The translations under genes were made by a program, and so were the position numbers. This document shows positions 9,428-19,849 of a stretch of DNA of 64,000 nt, in pieces (within the stretch, counting starts at the first letter, position 1; each line of letters begins with the position of its first letter). The notes under the pieces were generated by a model. That model was not told the origin of the DNA. It searched no databases and was given only the letters and a program-made list of their open reading frames with translations. Location: NCBI RefSeq assembly GCF_031143425.1, contig NC_090440.1, forward strand, positions 338,027,844-338,091,843. The letters run 5' to 3'. This stretch comes from Pleurodeles waltl (taxonomy: Eukaryota > Chordata > Amphibia > Caudata > Salamandridae).

Positions 9428-10423
9428 CGGTCATTATAACCTTGGAGGTCCTGCCCCGCCATGCCTGTGGTTGTGGTCAGGCCCTTGACTTGTGGGGATG
9501 CAGGACTGCCAAATAATGACCGCGAAAGTGAACTGGCTGTATCAAAGCCAGTTCACCTCCTGTACCCCTGGGGGGGGTGGACTGCCTGGACGAAGGTTGA
9601 CCACCTTCGACCCGGCAGTCCACCTTACACCGCCCGTGGTATAAAGAGTATCCTTACCACCAGAGATTCCGTGGTGGCAGCCCCAACACGAAAGCCTTGT
9701 TGGTAAGGATACTGGCGATTGGAATACTAATTTCTGTCACCACAACTGGACTCCCCATCCCCTCATTGTAGGAGGCCCTCCCCACTGTCCTAACCCCATC
9801 AGAAGCCCCTTACCTCAAAGCAGCGATGCCCCCTCCCCGAAGTGACTCTCCACCCCCTCCAGATCCACCCATGCACACACCACACTTTCATAAATACACG
9901 CATGCATCCACTCTCAATCATTCACGTACACACACATACTCCCCCCACCCCACATACATGCATTCACCCAAGCACACAGAAACCTGAACACACATGCACA
10001 CAATCACACTCAACACTCCCCCACCCCCTCCATTCACACACACACACACCCATTCACACACACAACACTCAACACCCCCTCTCCACTGTTAGAAGATCAC
10101 CTTACCTGGTGGTTGCGGTGGTCATCTGGGAGGGAATGTGGTTTATGGCACTCGCTCTTCCGCCAGAGCCTTGCCAACACAACACCGCCATGCCATTTAC
10201 AATGTTGTAATACGGCGGGTGGTGTTGTGGAGATGTGGCGGTGGCCAGGGAGCAAGCTCCACTAGACCGCCCACCACCAGTATGGCTGCTGACGGCTTCC
10301 CCACCAAAGGGTGGCGGAGAGCAGCCAGCAACCATAATATGGTGCACTTCAGATCTCCAACACTGGCAGTCATATGGTGACGGTGACTTCGGTGGTCTAC
10401 GAAATAAGCTGCTGAAGTCATAA
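9428..10423. mobile_element. Hairpin-chain MITE block 2 (Harbinger-type ends)
   Basis: A second non-coding block with the same plan as MITE block 1. Hairpins: GGTCATTAT (9428) with ATAATGACC (to about 9521) enclosing GGTCCTGC/GCAGGAC; GTGAACTGGCT/AGCCAGTTCAC (about 9530-9557); GGTGGACTGCC/GGCAGTCCACC enclosing CGAAGGT/ACCTTCG (about 9575-9624); GTATCCTTACC/GGTAAGGATAC enclosing CCACCA/TGGTGG (about 9649-9711). Then a CA-rich tract (about 9868-10080), a central imperfect palindrome (10160-10241), and the right terminal repeat AGTCATAATGAGGACC at about 10408-10423. Bases 9712-9867 are unremarkable. Confidence 0.75.
10160..10241. repeat. Central imperfect palindrome of MITE block 2
   Basis: CCGCCA at 10160 pairs with TGGCGG ending at 10241, and CCAACACAACACCGCC with GGCGGGTGGTGTTGTGG inside it. 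It occupies the same place as the 147-bp palindrome of MITE block 1 and shares the CGCCAxxxAACACC/GGTGTTxTG core, so the two blocks are probably distant relatives. Confidence 0.8.
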
Positions 10424-10429
10424 TGAGGA

Positions 10430-11373
10430 CCATAGTTTGGTTTCTCTGTAGAAACTGCATTAAACTTTGCTATTTCTCATGCAGAGTTATCAATACTAAT
10501 ATCTCTGTTTTGTTCCTCTACACCTTACCATACCAACTCCTATTTTGCCCGAGCTCCCCTTCTGGACCAAAGAAATGTAAATCAACATCTTCACAAAGAT
10601 GTTCAACCTCTGATACTGTAAAATGCAAAAGTAATTTGTTATTTTCACCTAAACACATTTGAAGGACTTTTTACAAATTACAAATTAAAGCCTCCTATCT
10701 AAATTTTGCATTTTTAAATGCTGAACAGCCAACATTCTAAAATGATGTAAAGTATTTGTGCATACTTTCCTGGATAGACATGTAAGTGAGTGTCCTTGCA
10801 AATTAGTATATTTCCTGACTTTGCATGGATTGCAATTTTCTGCTTCAAATGTCTATCTGGAAATGGATGTAGAAAATGTCTTAATATACCGATTTATTCC
10901 TGGCAAACACTACAAATACTACTGCAATCCCATTTATACACAGGGGCATGTCTACACTTTTCTTGCACATCTTCAGCTATCTCTTCCTCTACATTTTTAG
11001 AAACCGTCTCCTATTTTGCAATGGGATTACCAACTTTTACCTCATAGCATCAGCCAGTTGTTACAAATGCACGCACTAATGCATTCTCTTGAAAGTAGCT
11101 TTCTTCATTAAAGAAAGCCTCAGTACTAGATGTGTGCTTCAATGCTCCTTTGCAATTCTTTTGGGAAAAATCACTTTTATCAGTCAGCCTTTTTTGGCCT
11201 CTTTTCTTCATAGACATTACTGTTTTACCCAGTGTTTTAATTCTGTTTGGTATAAAGATAAATAGTTTGCACTTCAGGGTAAACATTTTATCAACCCCAC
11301 TCTTGAATATGTTGTTTTTGCTTCATTGCTGCAGATCTCCTTTTACACTGCTTCATTCTTCATACCAAACTTA
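10430..11373 (-). pseudogene. Helitron N-terminal/upstream coding segment, decayed
   Basis: Minus-strand frames here (best: 11286-11050, 'KRGQKRLTDKSDFSQKNCKG') are lysine-rich and AT-rich like the segment beyond Harbinger B. Below 11050 the sequence shows cysteine-containing short frames but no clear domain; a cysteine-rich segment is expected before the DUF6570 region of Helitron proteins. The right edge is the TTA (11371-11373) duplicated by Harbinger B. Confidence 0.45.
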
Positions 11374-11794
11374 TGCCCTCATTATGACACTCGCAGTGAG
11401 TGATAAAGTGGCGGTAATACTGCCAACAGCCTGGCATTAAGTACCGCCAAATTATGACCATGGCGGTGATAACTTCCATAGACAGCCAATGTACCATACC
11501 AACTGCCATGGCAAAAACAACATTCACCACGGCAGCAGCCAACAACAGTCAGGCGGAAGACAAAGTACCGCCCACCATATTAAGACAGACGAAACCGCCA
11601 CCTTTACCGGTACTAATGCCAACAAAAGCCTGGCAGAAACAGAACTCAGAAGTGAAATGACTCACCATTGGAGACACAAGGAAGACCCATGCGGCCATGG
11701 AACCCAAACTGCAAGTTTTCCGGATGATCTTCTATGTAATGCCCCACCTGGAACACCAAGGCCGACGAAGACGACGACTGTGAGTACAGCCGCA

Positions 11795-11849
11795 TAGCTC
11801 ACAAGGGAGAGTGGGAGGAAAACGAGAGTGACACACACACCATACACAC
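11795..11849. repeat. Left copy of long duplication flanking the Penelope-like element
   Basis: TAGCTCACAAGGGAGAGTGG ... CATACACAC at 11795-11849 recurs at 18064-18140 on the other side of the Penelope-like element. The right copy is 22 bases longer, and Harbinger E around 33358-33440 has the longer form, so the left copy has lost 22 bases between short ACACAC repeats. It is best read as an unusually long target-site duplication. Confidence 0.75.
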
Positions 11850-11856
11850 CAAATTT

Positions 11857-12679
11857 ATGAGATTAGAAAAACTAAGAAAAAGTGAACTTTCTAAATGGTG
11901 GGATGGTGCCACACTCAAACAGTACAAAAAACTAAATTGCATTCCCCGTGGGTTAAGATCACAAATTTTTCCTACGTATGACGACTTGGATTCTGACCTA
12001 CTAGCTCTATGGCATGAAGAACTCACGATGAGTTCAATGAGACTCATGGATATTTTAATCACGAATGCAGAAAGGAAAGTGAGTCAGCTACAAGCTGAGA
12101 TCAAGGATCTAGAAAAAGAGATTGAAGATTTAAATTTAAAAGATGCGACTGATAGAAACTACAAAATTCTAGAAGAGGTTTTACTTAAATTCCAAGAAGA
12201 CATTACACAAAGAAAAGCACGTAAGCTCAAACGAGACGAAAAAGATTATATGACAGGAAGAGTTTTTACTTTTTCCAGTAAGTATGACCATCTGATACAC
12301 ACTAATCCAACACCCAGTAAATCGAGCATGTCTAATGTTTCTGATTCGACATCTACGGGTACTTCCATAACGAGTGACAGTGAAACAGAAGGGGCCGTGA
12401 GCATGTCAACCCAGGGTCGAGATGTTATGGATGGGAACACTTTTTTTACAAGAACTTATGAGAATGAAACGGGGCAAATTTATACAAAACAAAGGGATAA
12501 GAAAACAAGGAGAGGCAGCAGAGGAACAGGGAGCAAGGACAAAAGAAGTAGACGGAGTACAAACGAGATCGAGGTACAAGAAAACCTAGACTGTGAAACA
12601 TCTTCTTCTATAAATATCATTAATCTTTCCAAAATGGAGTTAACCTCAGGAGCCGAAAGTCTTCTGATTAAGGGACTCA
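11857..12679 (+). pseudogene. Penelope-like element N-terminal coding region
   Basis: An open frame with 'KWWDGATLKQYKKLNCIPRG' at residues 14-33, the conserved N-terminal motif of vertebrate Neptune/Poseidon-type Penelope proteins (W..ATL..Y....IPRGLR), a coiled coil (about residues 70-95, 'QLQAEIKDLEKEIEDL'), a serine/threonine-rich stretch, a basic KKTRRGSRGTG segment, and 'NLSKMELTSGAESLLIKGL' at the end, the motif that normally leads into the RT domain. The element's own coding sequence stops at the MITE insertion at 12680; the last residues of the uninterrupted frame are MITE-derived. The ATG at 11857 sits at the truncation edge and may not be the native start. Confidence 0.8.
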
Positions 12680-13590
12680 GGGGCATATTTATACTCTGTT
12701 TGCGCCGGAATTGCGTCGTTTTTTTTTACGCAATTCCGACGCAAAACTAACTCCATATTTATACTTTGCCGTTAGACGCGTCTAGCGCCAAAGTCCATGG
12801 AGTTTGCGTCATTTTTTAGCGTGGACACCTACTTTGCGTTAATGATATGCAAGGTAGGCGTTCCCGTCTAAAAAATTGACTCCGAGGCATGTGCGCCGTA
12901 TTTACACTCCCGGGCAAAATTCACGCCCGGGAGTGGGCGGGTCAAAAAAAATGACGTCCGGCCGCTTTTGCGCCGTTTTTTAGTGCCTGGTGAGGGCAGG
13001 CGTTAAGGGACCTGTGGGCTTGGAAGGAGCCCAGAGGTGCCCTCCCATGCCCCCAGGGACACCCCCTGCCACCCTTGCCCACCCCAGGAGGACACCCAAG
13101 GCTGGAGGGACCCATCCCAGGGACATTAAGGTAAGTTCAGGTAAGTTTTATTTTTTTATTTTTTTGTGGCATGGGGGGCCTGATTTGTGCCCCCCTACAT
13201 GCCACTATGCCCAATGACCATGCCCAGGGGACAGAAATCCCCTGGGCATGGCCATTGGGCAAGGGGGCATGACTCCTGTCTTTGCTAAGACAGGAGTCAT
13301 TTCAATGGGGGTTGGGAGTCGAAAAAAATGGCGCAAATCGGGTTGAGGTGAAAAATTTGCCTCGGCCTGACTTGCCCCATTTTTTGGCACCCAAGCTCCA
13401 TATCCCCCTACGCCGGTGTACGTCGGTTTTTTTCACGCACACCAGGCAGCGCCGGTGGCTAACGCCGGCTAACGTCATTGAATAAATACGGCGCCCGCAT
13501 GGCGCTTCAGAATGGCGTTAGCCGGCGCTAATTTTTTTTACGCAAAAAAGCGTTAGCGCAGTTTTGCGTCAAAAAGTATAAATATGGCCC
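12680..13590. mobile_element. 911-bp MITE (GGGGCATATTTATAC ends) inside the Penelope-like element
   Basis: It starts GGGGCATATTTATACT and ends AGTATAAATATGGCCC, giving inverted terminal repeats, and is flanked by TCA on both sides (12677-12679, 13591-13593). A second TIR-proximal inverted pair, GCGCCGGAATTGCGTCG with CGCAATTCCGACGC (about 12701-12745), forms a hairpin. No coding capacity. Three-base target duplications point to PIF/Harbinger-type mobilisation. Removal of the MITE plus one TCA rejoins the host reading frame exactly. A second family member is at 50427-51794. Confidence 0.9.
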
Positions 13591-13730
13591 TCAATTTTTG
13601 TCCCAGCAACTTTGGTGATCCTTGTAGATCAAAGATAGACCTATTTAAATTTGTTCGAAAACTTAAATTAAAGAGATATTTCAATTACATCCGATGGAAA
13701 ATCCTTCACTTGACACAATCACCTCTTCAT
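13591..13730 (+). pseudogene. Penelope-like element coding segment just downstream of the MITE
   Basis: In the frame that continues from the N-terminal region the sequence reads NFCPSNFGDPCRSKIDLFKF and 'VRKLKLKRYF', the conserved segment preceding the RT in this family. The frame stops at a TAA near 13733. The long downstream frame overlaps it in another phase from 13694, so one frameshift lies at about 13680-13700. Confidence 0.75.
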
Positions 13731-15877
13731 TAAGTACTTTATCAATCGAAGAAGTGCGTGACACTGCACTTATTTTATCCATAGCTGAAAGAGACCAAGA
13801 CCCAGGTATTCTTCCAAAAGTCCTACAGGAATTAGAGATTGATCCAAGTAGGAGTGTTTCGAGTGGTTTGAAAAACAAATCCTGCTGGACTCCAAGGTCT
13901 TGGGGCTTGAACCCCTTTGATAAATTCTTTGACTTGGTCTGCCAGGATTTTGACAAATACTTGATGAAGAACAAATACAGACAATTTAGTAAACAAAACT
14001 TGAATTTTGAAGAATCAGCAGCACTTAATACACTTAAACAAAATAAGGATATAATCATTAGACAGGCTGATAAGGGAAGGAATGTTGTTCTTATGGACAA
14101 GATAGATTACGACAATGAGATTTTATCGCAATTAAATGATACTATGTGCTATAAGAAGATCACTGGAAATCCTATTCCGAATTTAGTATATACGATCAAT
14201 AAAAAGTTATCTAGATGGAGGGATGAAGGGCTACTCAGCAAAGATAAATATCTCTATTTAAAAGTTAACCATCCTAGATACCCATGTCTTTACACATTAC
14301 CCAAAGTACACAAGGGTCTACCTTTTCCCCCGGGTAGACCCATTGTGGCAGGTATATCAGGCCCTACTGAGAGGCTCTCTGAATTTGTTGACTGTTTCTT
14401 GAAACCAATGGTGTGTAATCTTCCGTCTTTTATTAAAGACACTACACACATTTTGAGCATTTTAAATGATTTGGAGTGGGACAGTAATATGCTACTAGTC
14501 ACACTGGATGTAGTGGCCTTATACACTTGTATTAACCATGAACTGGGACAGGAAGCTGTTCAGTTCTTCCTTAGTAAAAGATCTGCAAGTCTATGGGAAC
14601 ACACGATGATGGTAATGGATATGATTAATGTGATCTTAACAAACAATGTTTTTGTGTTTAATAAAGATTGGTATCGACAAAAACAGGGTGTGGCAATGGG
14701 CTCCAAATTCTCCCCCTCATACGCAAATCTTTTCATGGGGTGGTTCGAGCATAAATGGGTGTGGGGCCCATTGTCTACTCAATGGCAAAGTCATATACTG
14801 TTCTGGGGACGGTATATTGATGATTGTTTTCTAATTTGGACCGGTGGAGAACAGAAGTTAATTGAATTTTGTACCTTTTTAAACTCGAATGCTATGAATG
14901 TACAATTTACATATCGTTTTAGTGCGGATAGTATTGAGTTTTTGGACGTAGAGGTTTACATTGCAAATGGCAAAATCCAGAGTAGACTTTTTCGCAAAAT
15001 TACTTCCTGTAACTCTGTTCTTCATGCTGAGAGTGCTCACCCCAGACACCAAATAGTGTCGATCCCTTATGCTGAACTAGTAAGGGCCCGACGCAACTGT
15101 AGTGTGAATGAGGAATTCCTAAATCAGGTGGGAGACATGAGTATGAGGTTTCTAGCACAAGGGTACTCTAAGAAGGTGGTAAGGAAAGCTCAGATTAGAG
15201 CTAAACATCTAGACAGAAAGGATACTTTGAAAAATAGGGGCCCTACCAAAAGGGTGGAACATGACAACAAAGTTCGATTTATTACAGACTATAATGATGC
15301 CTCATTATTAATGATAAAATTTATGTCCAAACATTGGGGGATTTTGTCACAGGAGACCTCACTAAAAGACTTGATACCTGAAAGAGTCCTAACGACATAT
15401 AGAAAAGGTAGGAATTTAAAAAATCTTTTGAGTCCTAGTTTCACCACCATTGGTGTGGACAAGACGTGGCTACCTACTAGAACAGTAGGTTTCTATAAGT
15501 GTGGTGATTGTGGGGTGTGCCGGTGGGCATGCCACAATATTAAGGATTTTGTACAAGGTGACAAACATTACACAATTAGGTCAATGATAAACTGTAATAC
15601 TACCTTTGTGGTTTATATAATACGTTGCAAATGTTCTAAAATGTATGTGGGTAGTACAATACGTGCACTCAAAGCGAGAATTGGTGAACATGTCCGGGCT
15701 TTGAAGAATCTGGATACTAGATACCCAATTGTTTCACATATTATGGAATGTGACTCACAGACAGTGCAGAAATGTTTTGAATTTTTTGGACTCGAACACG
15801 TTTTTAGAGACCCAATGGGTGGTAACAGAGAACTAGCCCTTCGAAAAAAAGGAAGCATTATGGATTATGAGACTTAG
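13694..15877 (+). pseudogene. Penelope-like reverse transcriptase plus GIY-YIG endonuclease
   Basis: A 727-codon frame. Residues about 190-240 hold LYTLPKVHKGLPFPPGRPIV, the Penelope RT fingers motif; about 268-280 'LLVTLDVVALYTCI' (catalytic D); about 330-350 'KQGVAMGSKFSPSYANLFM'; and 374-377 YIDD, the catalytic pair. Residues about 604-616 (CGDCGVCRWACHN) form a CxxCxxC cluster. The GIY-YIG endonuclease begins with VYII at 640-643 and YVG at 651-653, followed by 'RALKARIGEH'. The frame ends early: the family's terminal segment continues in another phase to 15935. RT and endonuclease active residues look intact, so this copy was mobile fairly recently. Confidence 0.88.
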
Positions 15878-15935
15878 AACTGTAAAGTGTGGTCTTAACT
15901 CTGATAGGGAACTGGAATTTTTCTTGGGGAAATGA
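15843..15935 (+). pseudogene. Out-of-phase C-terminal tail of the Penelope-like protein
   Basis: After the run of seven A at 15844-15850 the conserved end of the GIY-YIG domain continues in a different phase: 'ALWIMRLRTVKCGLNSDREL' then 'EFFLGK', ending at TGA 15933-15935. A one-base length change in the A run explains both the early stop at 15877 and this orphan tail. Confidence 0.85.
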
Positions 15936-16479
15936 AGTGATGATTGAAATGATTTTTTCATGTAACATGATGATACACTGTACATTTTGACTACTATAAT
16001 AACCAAAATTCTCCAACATTTCATAATTTGCTACTAAATGCTGGAACACAAAGAGACTATACTTGTTATATATGTTTAATCAATATTCACTACTCAAACT
16101 AATTAAATTACGGATTAGTATATGATTTTGGTACATCTGATAATTTGACATTTCGGGCATAGCCTACAATGTTGATACGATAGTTGGAGTAATTGATGAA
16201 AAAAACGGTAACAGATGACTGATGGCTTCAGTCATGCTTGATTCGATGGGAGTGGGACGAGAAATTAAAAGATATAATAGTGTTGAGTATTTTTATTTAT
16301 TAGATACATCAGAATTTGTTGTCCTAAGTAGAAAGAATTTTGTCGATTTGAGTTTGGTTCTTTGCTGGGGGCTTATTTACTTTATTAAGTATTGTTCGAT
16401 GATGTGCAATAGATATGGTCGCTAGTCCGTTGTCTGTTTTTACTATGCAGGGATTGAATTCACCTCGGAAGCATATTTA

Positions 16480-17040
16480 ACTTCCGGGTAATCGGGACGC
16501 GCTGTGCGTACTCGCAACACGGCGTCTCTTCACTTTGCATGCCGGTTTGAATATCGTTTCTCAGGTAATCTAATGGAGATAAGGCAGTGTTACCAAGAGG
16601 CTATATTTGGTTTAGAAAGTTTCTAATGGCAAAATAATGTTTTGTTTTTTTTCACATAGATTCGCTTTGGGTATTTTCTGCACAACGCACTGTGCGTACT
16701 CGCTATATGGCGTCTTTTATCTCTGATTATTGATTTAAATAACCGTCCGCACTAGTCAGGTGAGCAATTGAGTTAGGGCAGTTTGATTATAGGGTTATAT
16801 TTATTTTGGAAGATAACTAATGGTATATTATTTCACATATAGATTCGGATTGGAGTTTTCTGTGTTATAACGTACGAACTGAGTTCTTGGTTATCTCATC
16901 TTTAATAATACTATTGGAGGATATAATCAAGGTACTGTATGAGAAACTACCTTTATTTGACAAATATATGATTTTGGCCACGATATGAAGATATCACATT
17001 TAGATTTGATGTTGTTTCTACCACTAGAGACGGATAACTG
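16480..17040. repeat. Three diverged tandem repeats of about 185-190 bp in the Penelope-like 3' region
   Basis: CTGTGCGTACTCGC occurs at 16502 and 16690, each followed by a GGCGTCT and, about 100 bases later, by TCTAATGG/ACTAATGG and CACATAGATTCG-type sequence. A third, poorer unit begins around 16850 (CACATATAGATTCGG...). The repeats are noncoding. Confidence 0.7.
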
Positions 17041-17586
17041 GAGTCAAGTGGTGAGTATCCAAACAACTAAAGACAGGCTTGGCTAATTAGTAACGTAAAT
17101 CTTGGACTCTATCTTAAGGCACCAGTAATAGATATGGGTTTGCATTGGACACTGGTTGGTAGTGCACTTTATGATTGGTCACTTCAGCACATTAGAATTT
17201 ACAGAGGGCATGCAACACGTTGGTGAGTAGTTAAGGACACAGAAAGGTTTTTGTTTATGATTTGGAGGTGTGTAATTTATGGTGTTTATCACTTTGATAT
17301 ATTAACATATGTTGGAAGTTGGATAATACACAATCCCTTTTCAGGTATAGTTTAATAAGTTTGGGGTTGGGGATGCCCCAATGGTGTTTGATTTCACGCT
17401 TTGTCATCTTTGCACATAGTCTTAGTATCTTTCCATTATAAGAGTGCCCTGTCGGGGTTACTTAGTGTCTTTGTATATATCTTTTAAATTCTTGTTTGGG
17501 ATCTTTGAAGTTTTTTTGTATTTTCAAGTTGGAGCATTTTGGTTTTTTGATAAATTATACATTTAATTTGTTTACAACTTTTTAGC

Positions 17587-17646
17587 CCTGAAGAAGTTGT
17601 TTGGGATGGGAGAAAACAATGTCCCGTGACGAAACACGTTTTGGCT
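17587..17646 (+). ncRNA. Hammerhead-ribozyme-like motif of the Penelope-like element (degenerate?)
   Basis: The sequence CCCTGAAGAAG (from 17588) is followed 33 bases later by GACGAAACACG (17630-17640). Penelope-like elements carry hammerhead ribozymes whose core is CUGANGA ... GAAAC with a stem between the two parts. Here the first core box reads CTGAAGA, and the intervening bases can pair in two competing ways (TTGTTT with AAACAA, or GGGA with TCCC). Many vertebrate Penelope copies have a similar 'CTGAAGAAG...CGAAACGCG' block. I consider it a ribozyme relic or variant; activity cannot be judged by eye. Confidence 0.5.
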
Positions 17647-18063
17647 TGAATTGTAAAATCATGGAGGCTTGAATTGTAAAACTATGGACGGGCTACATGC
17701 TTTAATTATAATGGATGGGCTTCAATGAATGTTTGAATCAATTGTCACAAATTGAAATTATATCAAAAAAATTTTTGAATCAGAATACTACCAATGAATG
17801 ATAATAAATGTTTGGATCTGATTGGATAAACTGAAAATATATTCAAAATTGATTTTTCTGTTAGAAATTTTACTTATCAATATTGGATTCTAACACTATT
17901 TGGGAGGTACCGCACATTGTTGTGATTAGGTTTGAGGTTCTATTGAACCTTTTGGAGGGTTGGGTGAGTACCCTCGTGCAGGCCTCCTCTTTTCTTGAGA
18001 TCTTCAGCCTATTTGAATCCTGAGCGCCTTGTGAACCCTAGCATTTCACCCCATTAGTAAGCT

Positions 18064-18140
18064 TAGCTCACAAGGGAGAGTGGGAGGAAAACGAGAGTGA
18101 CACACAGAACACACACTCGACACACACACACCATACACAC
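18064..18140. repeat. Right copy of long duplication flanking the Penelope-like element
   Basis: The longer of the two copies (see 11795-11849) runs straight into normal Harbinger sequence (ACCAGCTGCACAC...), which also follows it in Harbinger E, confirming this as the original junction. Confidence 0.75.
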
Positions 18141-18325
18141 AACCAGCTGCACACATAAACCAATGACACACAACACACAGCATAAAAAAACCCGAACCAC
18201 AATGCTGCAGTAACAACAATGTATTGGCATATCAAAACCCACCACACTAACCAAATATATACAAATGTCTATGAAGGGCCAATGCCCAGTCCAAATTCAT
18301 GAGGGCACAGTCCAAGGCCCAACCT

Positions 18326-19778
18326 TGTCACGGTTTCGGGCGGGTCTGATCAGGACTCTGGTTGGGACACCCCTTGAGGTCACAGAATATCCTAAAGAGG
18401 TAGTATACTGGAGCAGAAAAGCAGCTAAAGGCATACACAGAAAGGACAGCTATGGACAGGCACAGGAAACAGGAAAGTAAAGCAGAGCAACCCTTGTATG
18501 AACAAACAGGAAACGGATTACTAATGGACAAACACACTGGGGTTGTACACAGGATAGGGCGCAGCACCTCCCACAGTGACAGGTAATGTCAATGCCTCTG
18601 TGCAGTTTGTTCTTACAGATAGTCACCCCACAAGCCCCATAGAATGGAGGCAGCAGAAGTGATTCTGTCTCTGGACCCTAAAGCACAAACAAGGATAGTA
18701 CTTACATACACAAGACAAGCTCTTGTGGGTCCAGCTGGAAACACAATGGCGATTCCTGGAACAACAGCAATAGCACACTGTCACTGTTAGGCACGAAAGA
18801 CAACATATAACACTAGACAAGGAGGGGGGCTGGACCTGCCTCCTGGAGACCAGGAGCCAACCCCTGTACAAAGGAGGACACTTATACACTGGTGTAGACT
18901 GATAAAACACTTACCGGACACAAATACCGAGAGGAAATTAAATAGAAGGGACAAACCAAGAGAGAGAGGCAGGAACTGGGAACAGGCTCAGGCTGAAGCA
19001 AAGACAGGACTAAGACTGGAAAACAGGGCGCAAACTTCTGACTGGAACAAACAGAGAAAGGACTGGGAAACAGAGAGCAGGCTCTGGCTAGAACAAGCAA
19101 GGACAGGGCTGGAATACAGGGAGTAGGAATAAGCATAAAACTGGACTTGAAAACAGAGAGCAGGTTCAGGCTGAAACACGGCAGGAGCAGGACAGAGAAA
19201 CAGGGAGCACGCTCTGGAAGAAACAAACAGGTACAAGGCAAAGAGATAGGGAGCAAACTCTGGCTGGACCAATCAGGAACAGGGCAGAGAAACAGGTAAC
19301 AGGATCAAGCTAGAACAGAACAGGAACAACACTGGAACACCATCCAATAAGGGGTCTGTAACACAAAGGAATTGAACTCCAATGCACAACAAGGATCTTG
19401 AGAAAATGGCTGCTTATAAGCAGCTCCAAACTGCAGAAAACCCCAGATGAAATCACATGACTGGGCTGCACAGGAGAGGTCTCAGGTGTGTGTAGTTTCA
19501 GACACTCGCAAGTCCTGGAGCGGAGGATCCGGTGAAAAGGAGCAGCTGGACTTCTCCCATATCAAACAATGGGAAACAGGCTTTCCTGACTACCAGGCTG
19601 TGCATTATGGGATTTGCAGTCCCAGGAAGCAAATGTAATACTACAAAAGTATACTATGGCGTAAAGAAAAACAAACAGGAGTCAGCAAGGGACTCTAGAT
19701 AAGTGTTCAAGGTGATTCCCAGGCTTCCGACAGTCCCCTTACAGCGCCCCCTAGAAATGGGATGACAGAGTAGTAACA
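18326..19778. mobile_element. Solo LTR, 1453 bp, target duplication AACCT
   Basis: It begins TGTCACGG and ends AGTAACA (TG...CA), and AACCT lies immediately outside each end (18321-18325, 19779-19783). The 5-bp duplication and TG...CA ends are diagnostic of an LTR left after recombination between two LTRs. The same Harbinger region in copies D and E lacks it, confirming an insertion. Inside are a purine-rich tract of imperfect 45-65-bp repeats (about 18950-19330; GAGCAGGCTCTGG-type cores) and a 16-bp palindrome GCTGCTTATAAGCAGC near 19409. No coding sequence. Strand of transcription is not clear. Confidence 0.88.
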
Positions 19779-19849
19779 AACCTGTATCCTGATACAGCCG
19801 GAGAGAACACTGCAGGGGCATCATTTTGCAGGTGGGAAGGCACCTCGGG

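Larger units (their letters stand above)
11850..18063 (+). mobile_element. Penelope-like element (GIY-YIG type), 5'-truncated
   Basis: A plus-strand Penelope-like retroelement inserted in Harbinger B. It encodes an N-terminal region (11857-12679), is interrupted by a MITE (12680-13590), and continues with reverse transcriptase and GIY-YIG endonuclease (13591-15877/15935), then about 2.1 kb of 3' sequence with 185-190-bp repeats and a ribozyme-like motif. The body starts directly at the coding region without a 5' leader, so it is truncated. The 3' end is set by the duplicated Harbinger sequence at 18064. The tract 15936-17586 apart from the repeats shows nothing recognisable. Confidence 0.88.

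Noticed and set aside
8687..9439. A 250-codon plus-strand frame and several long frames on both strands in the GC-rich tract
   Set aside because: They run through the hairpin chain; symmetrical GC-rich DNA is poor in stops on both strands. No domain and no similarity between strands beyond the palindromes.
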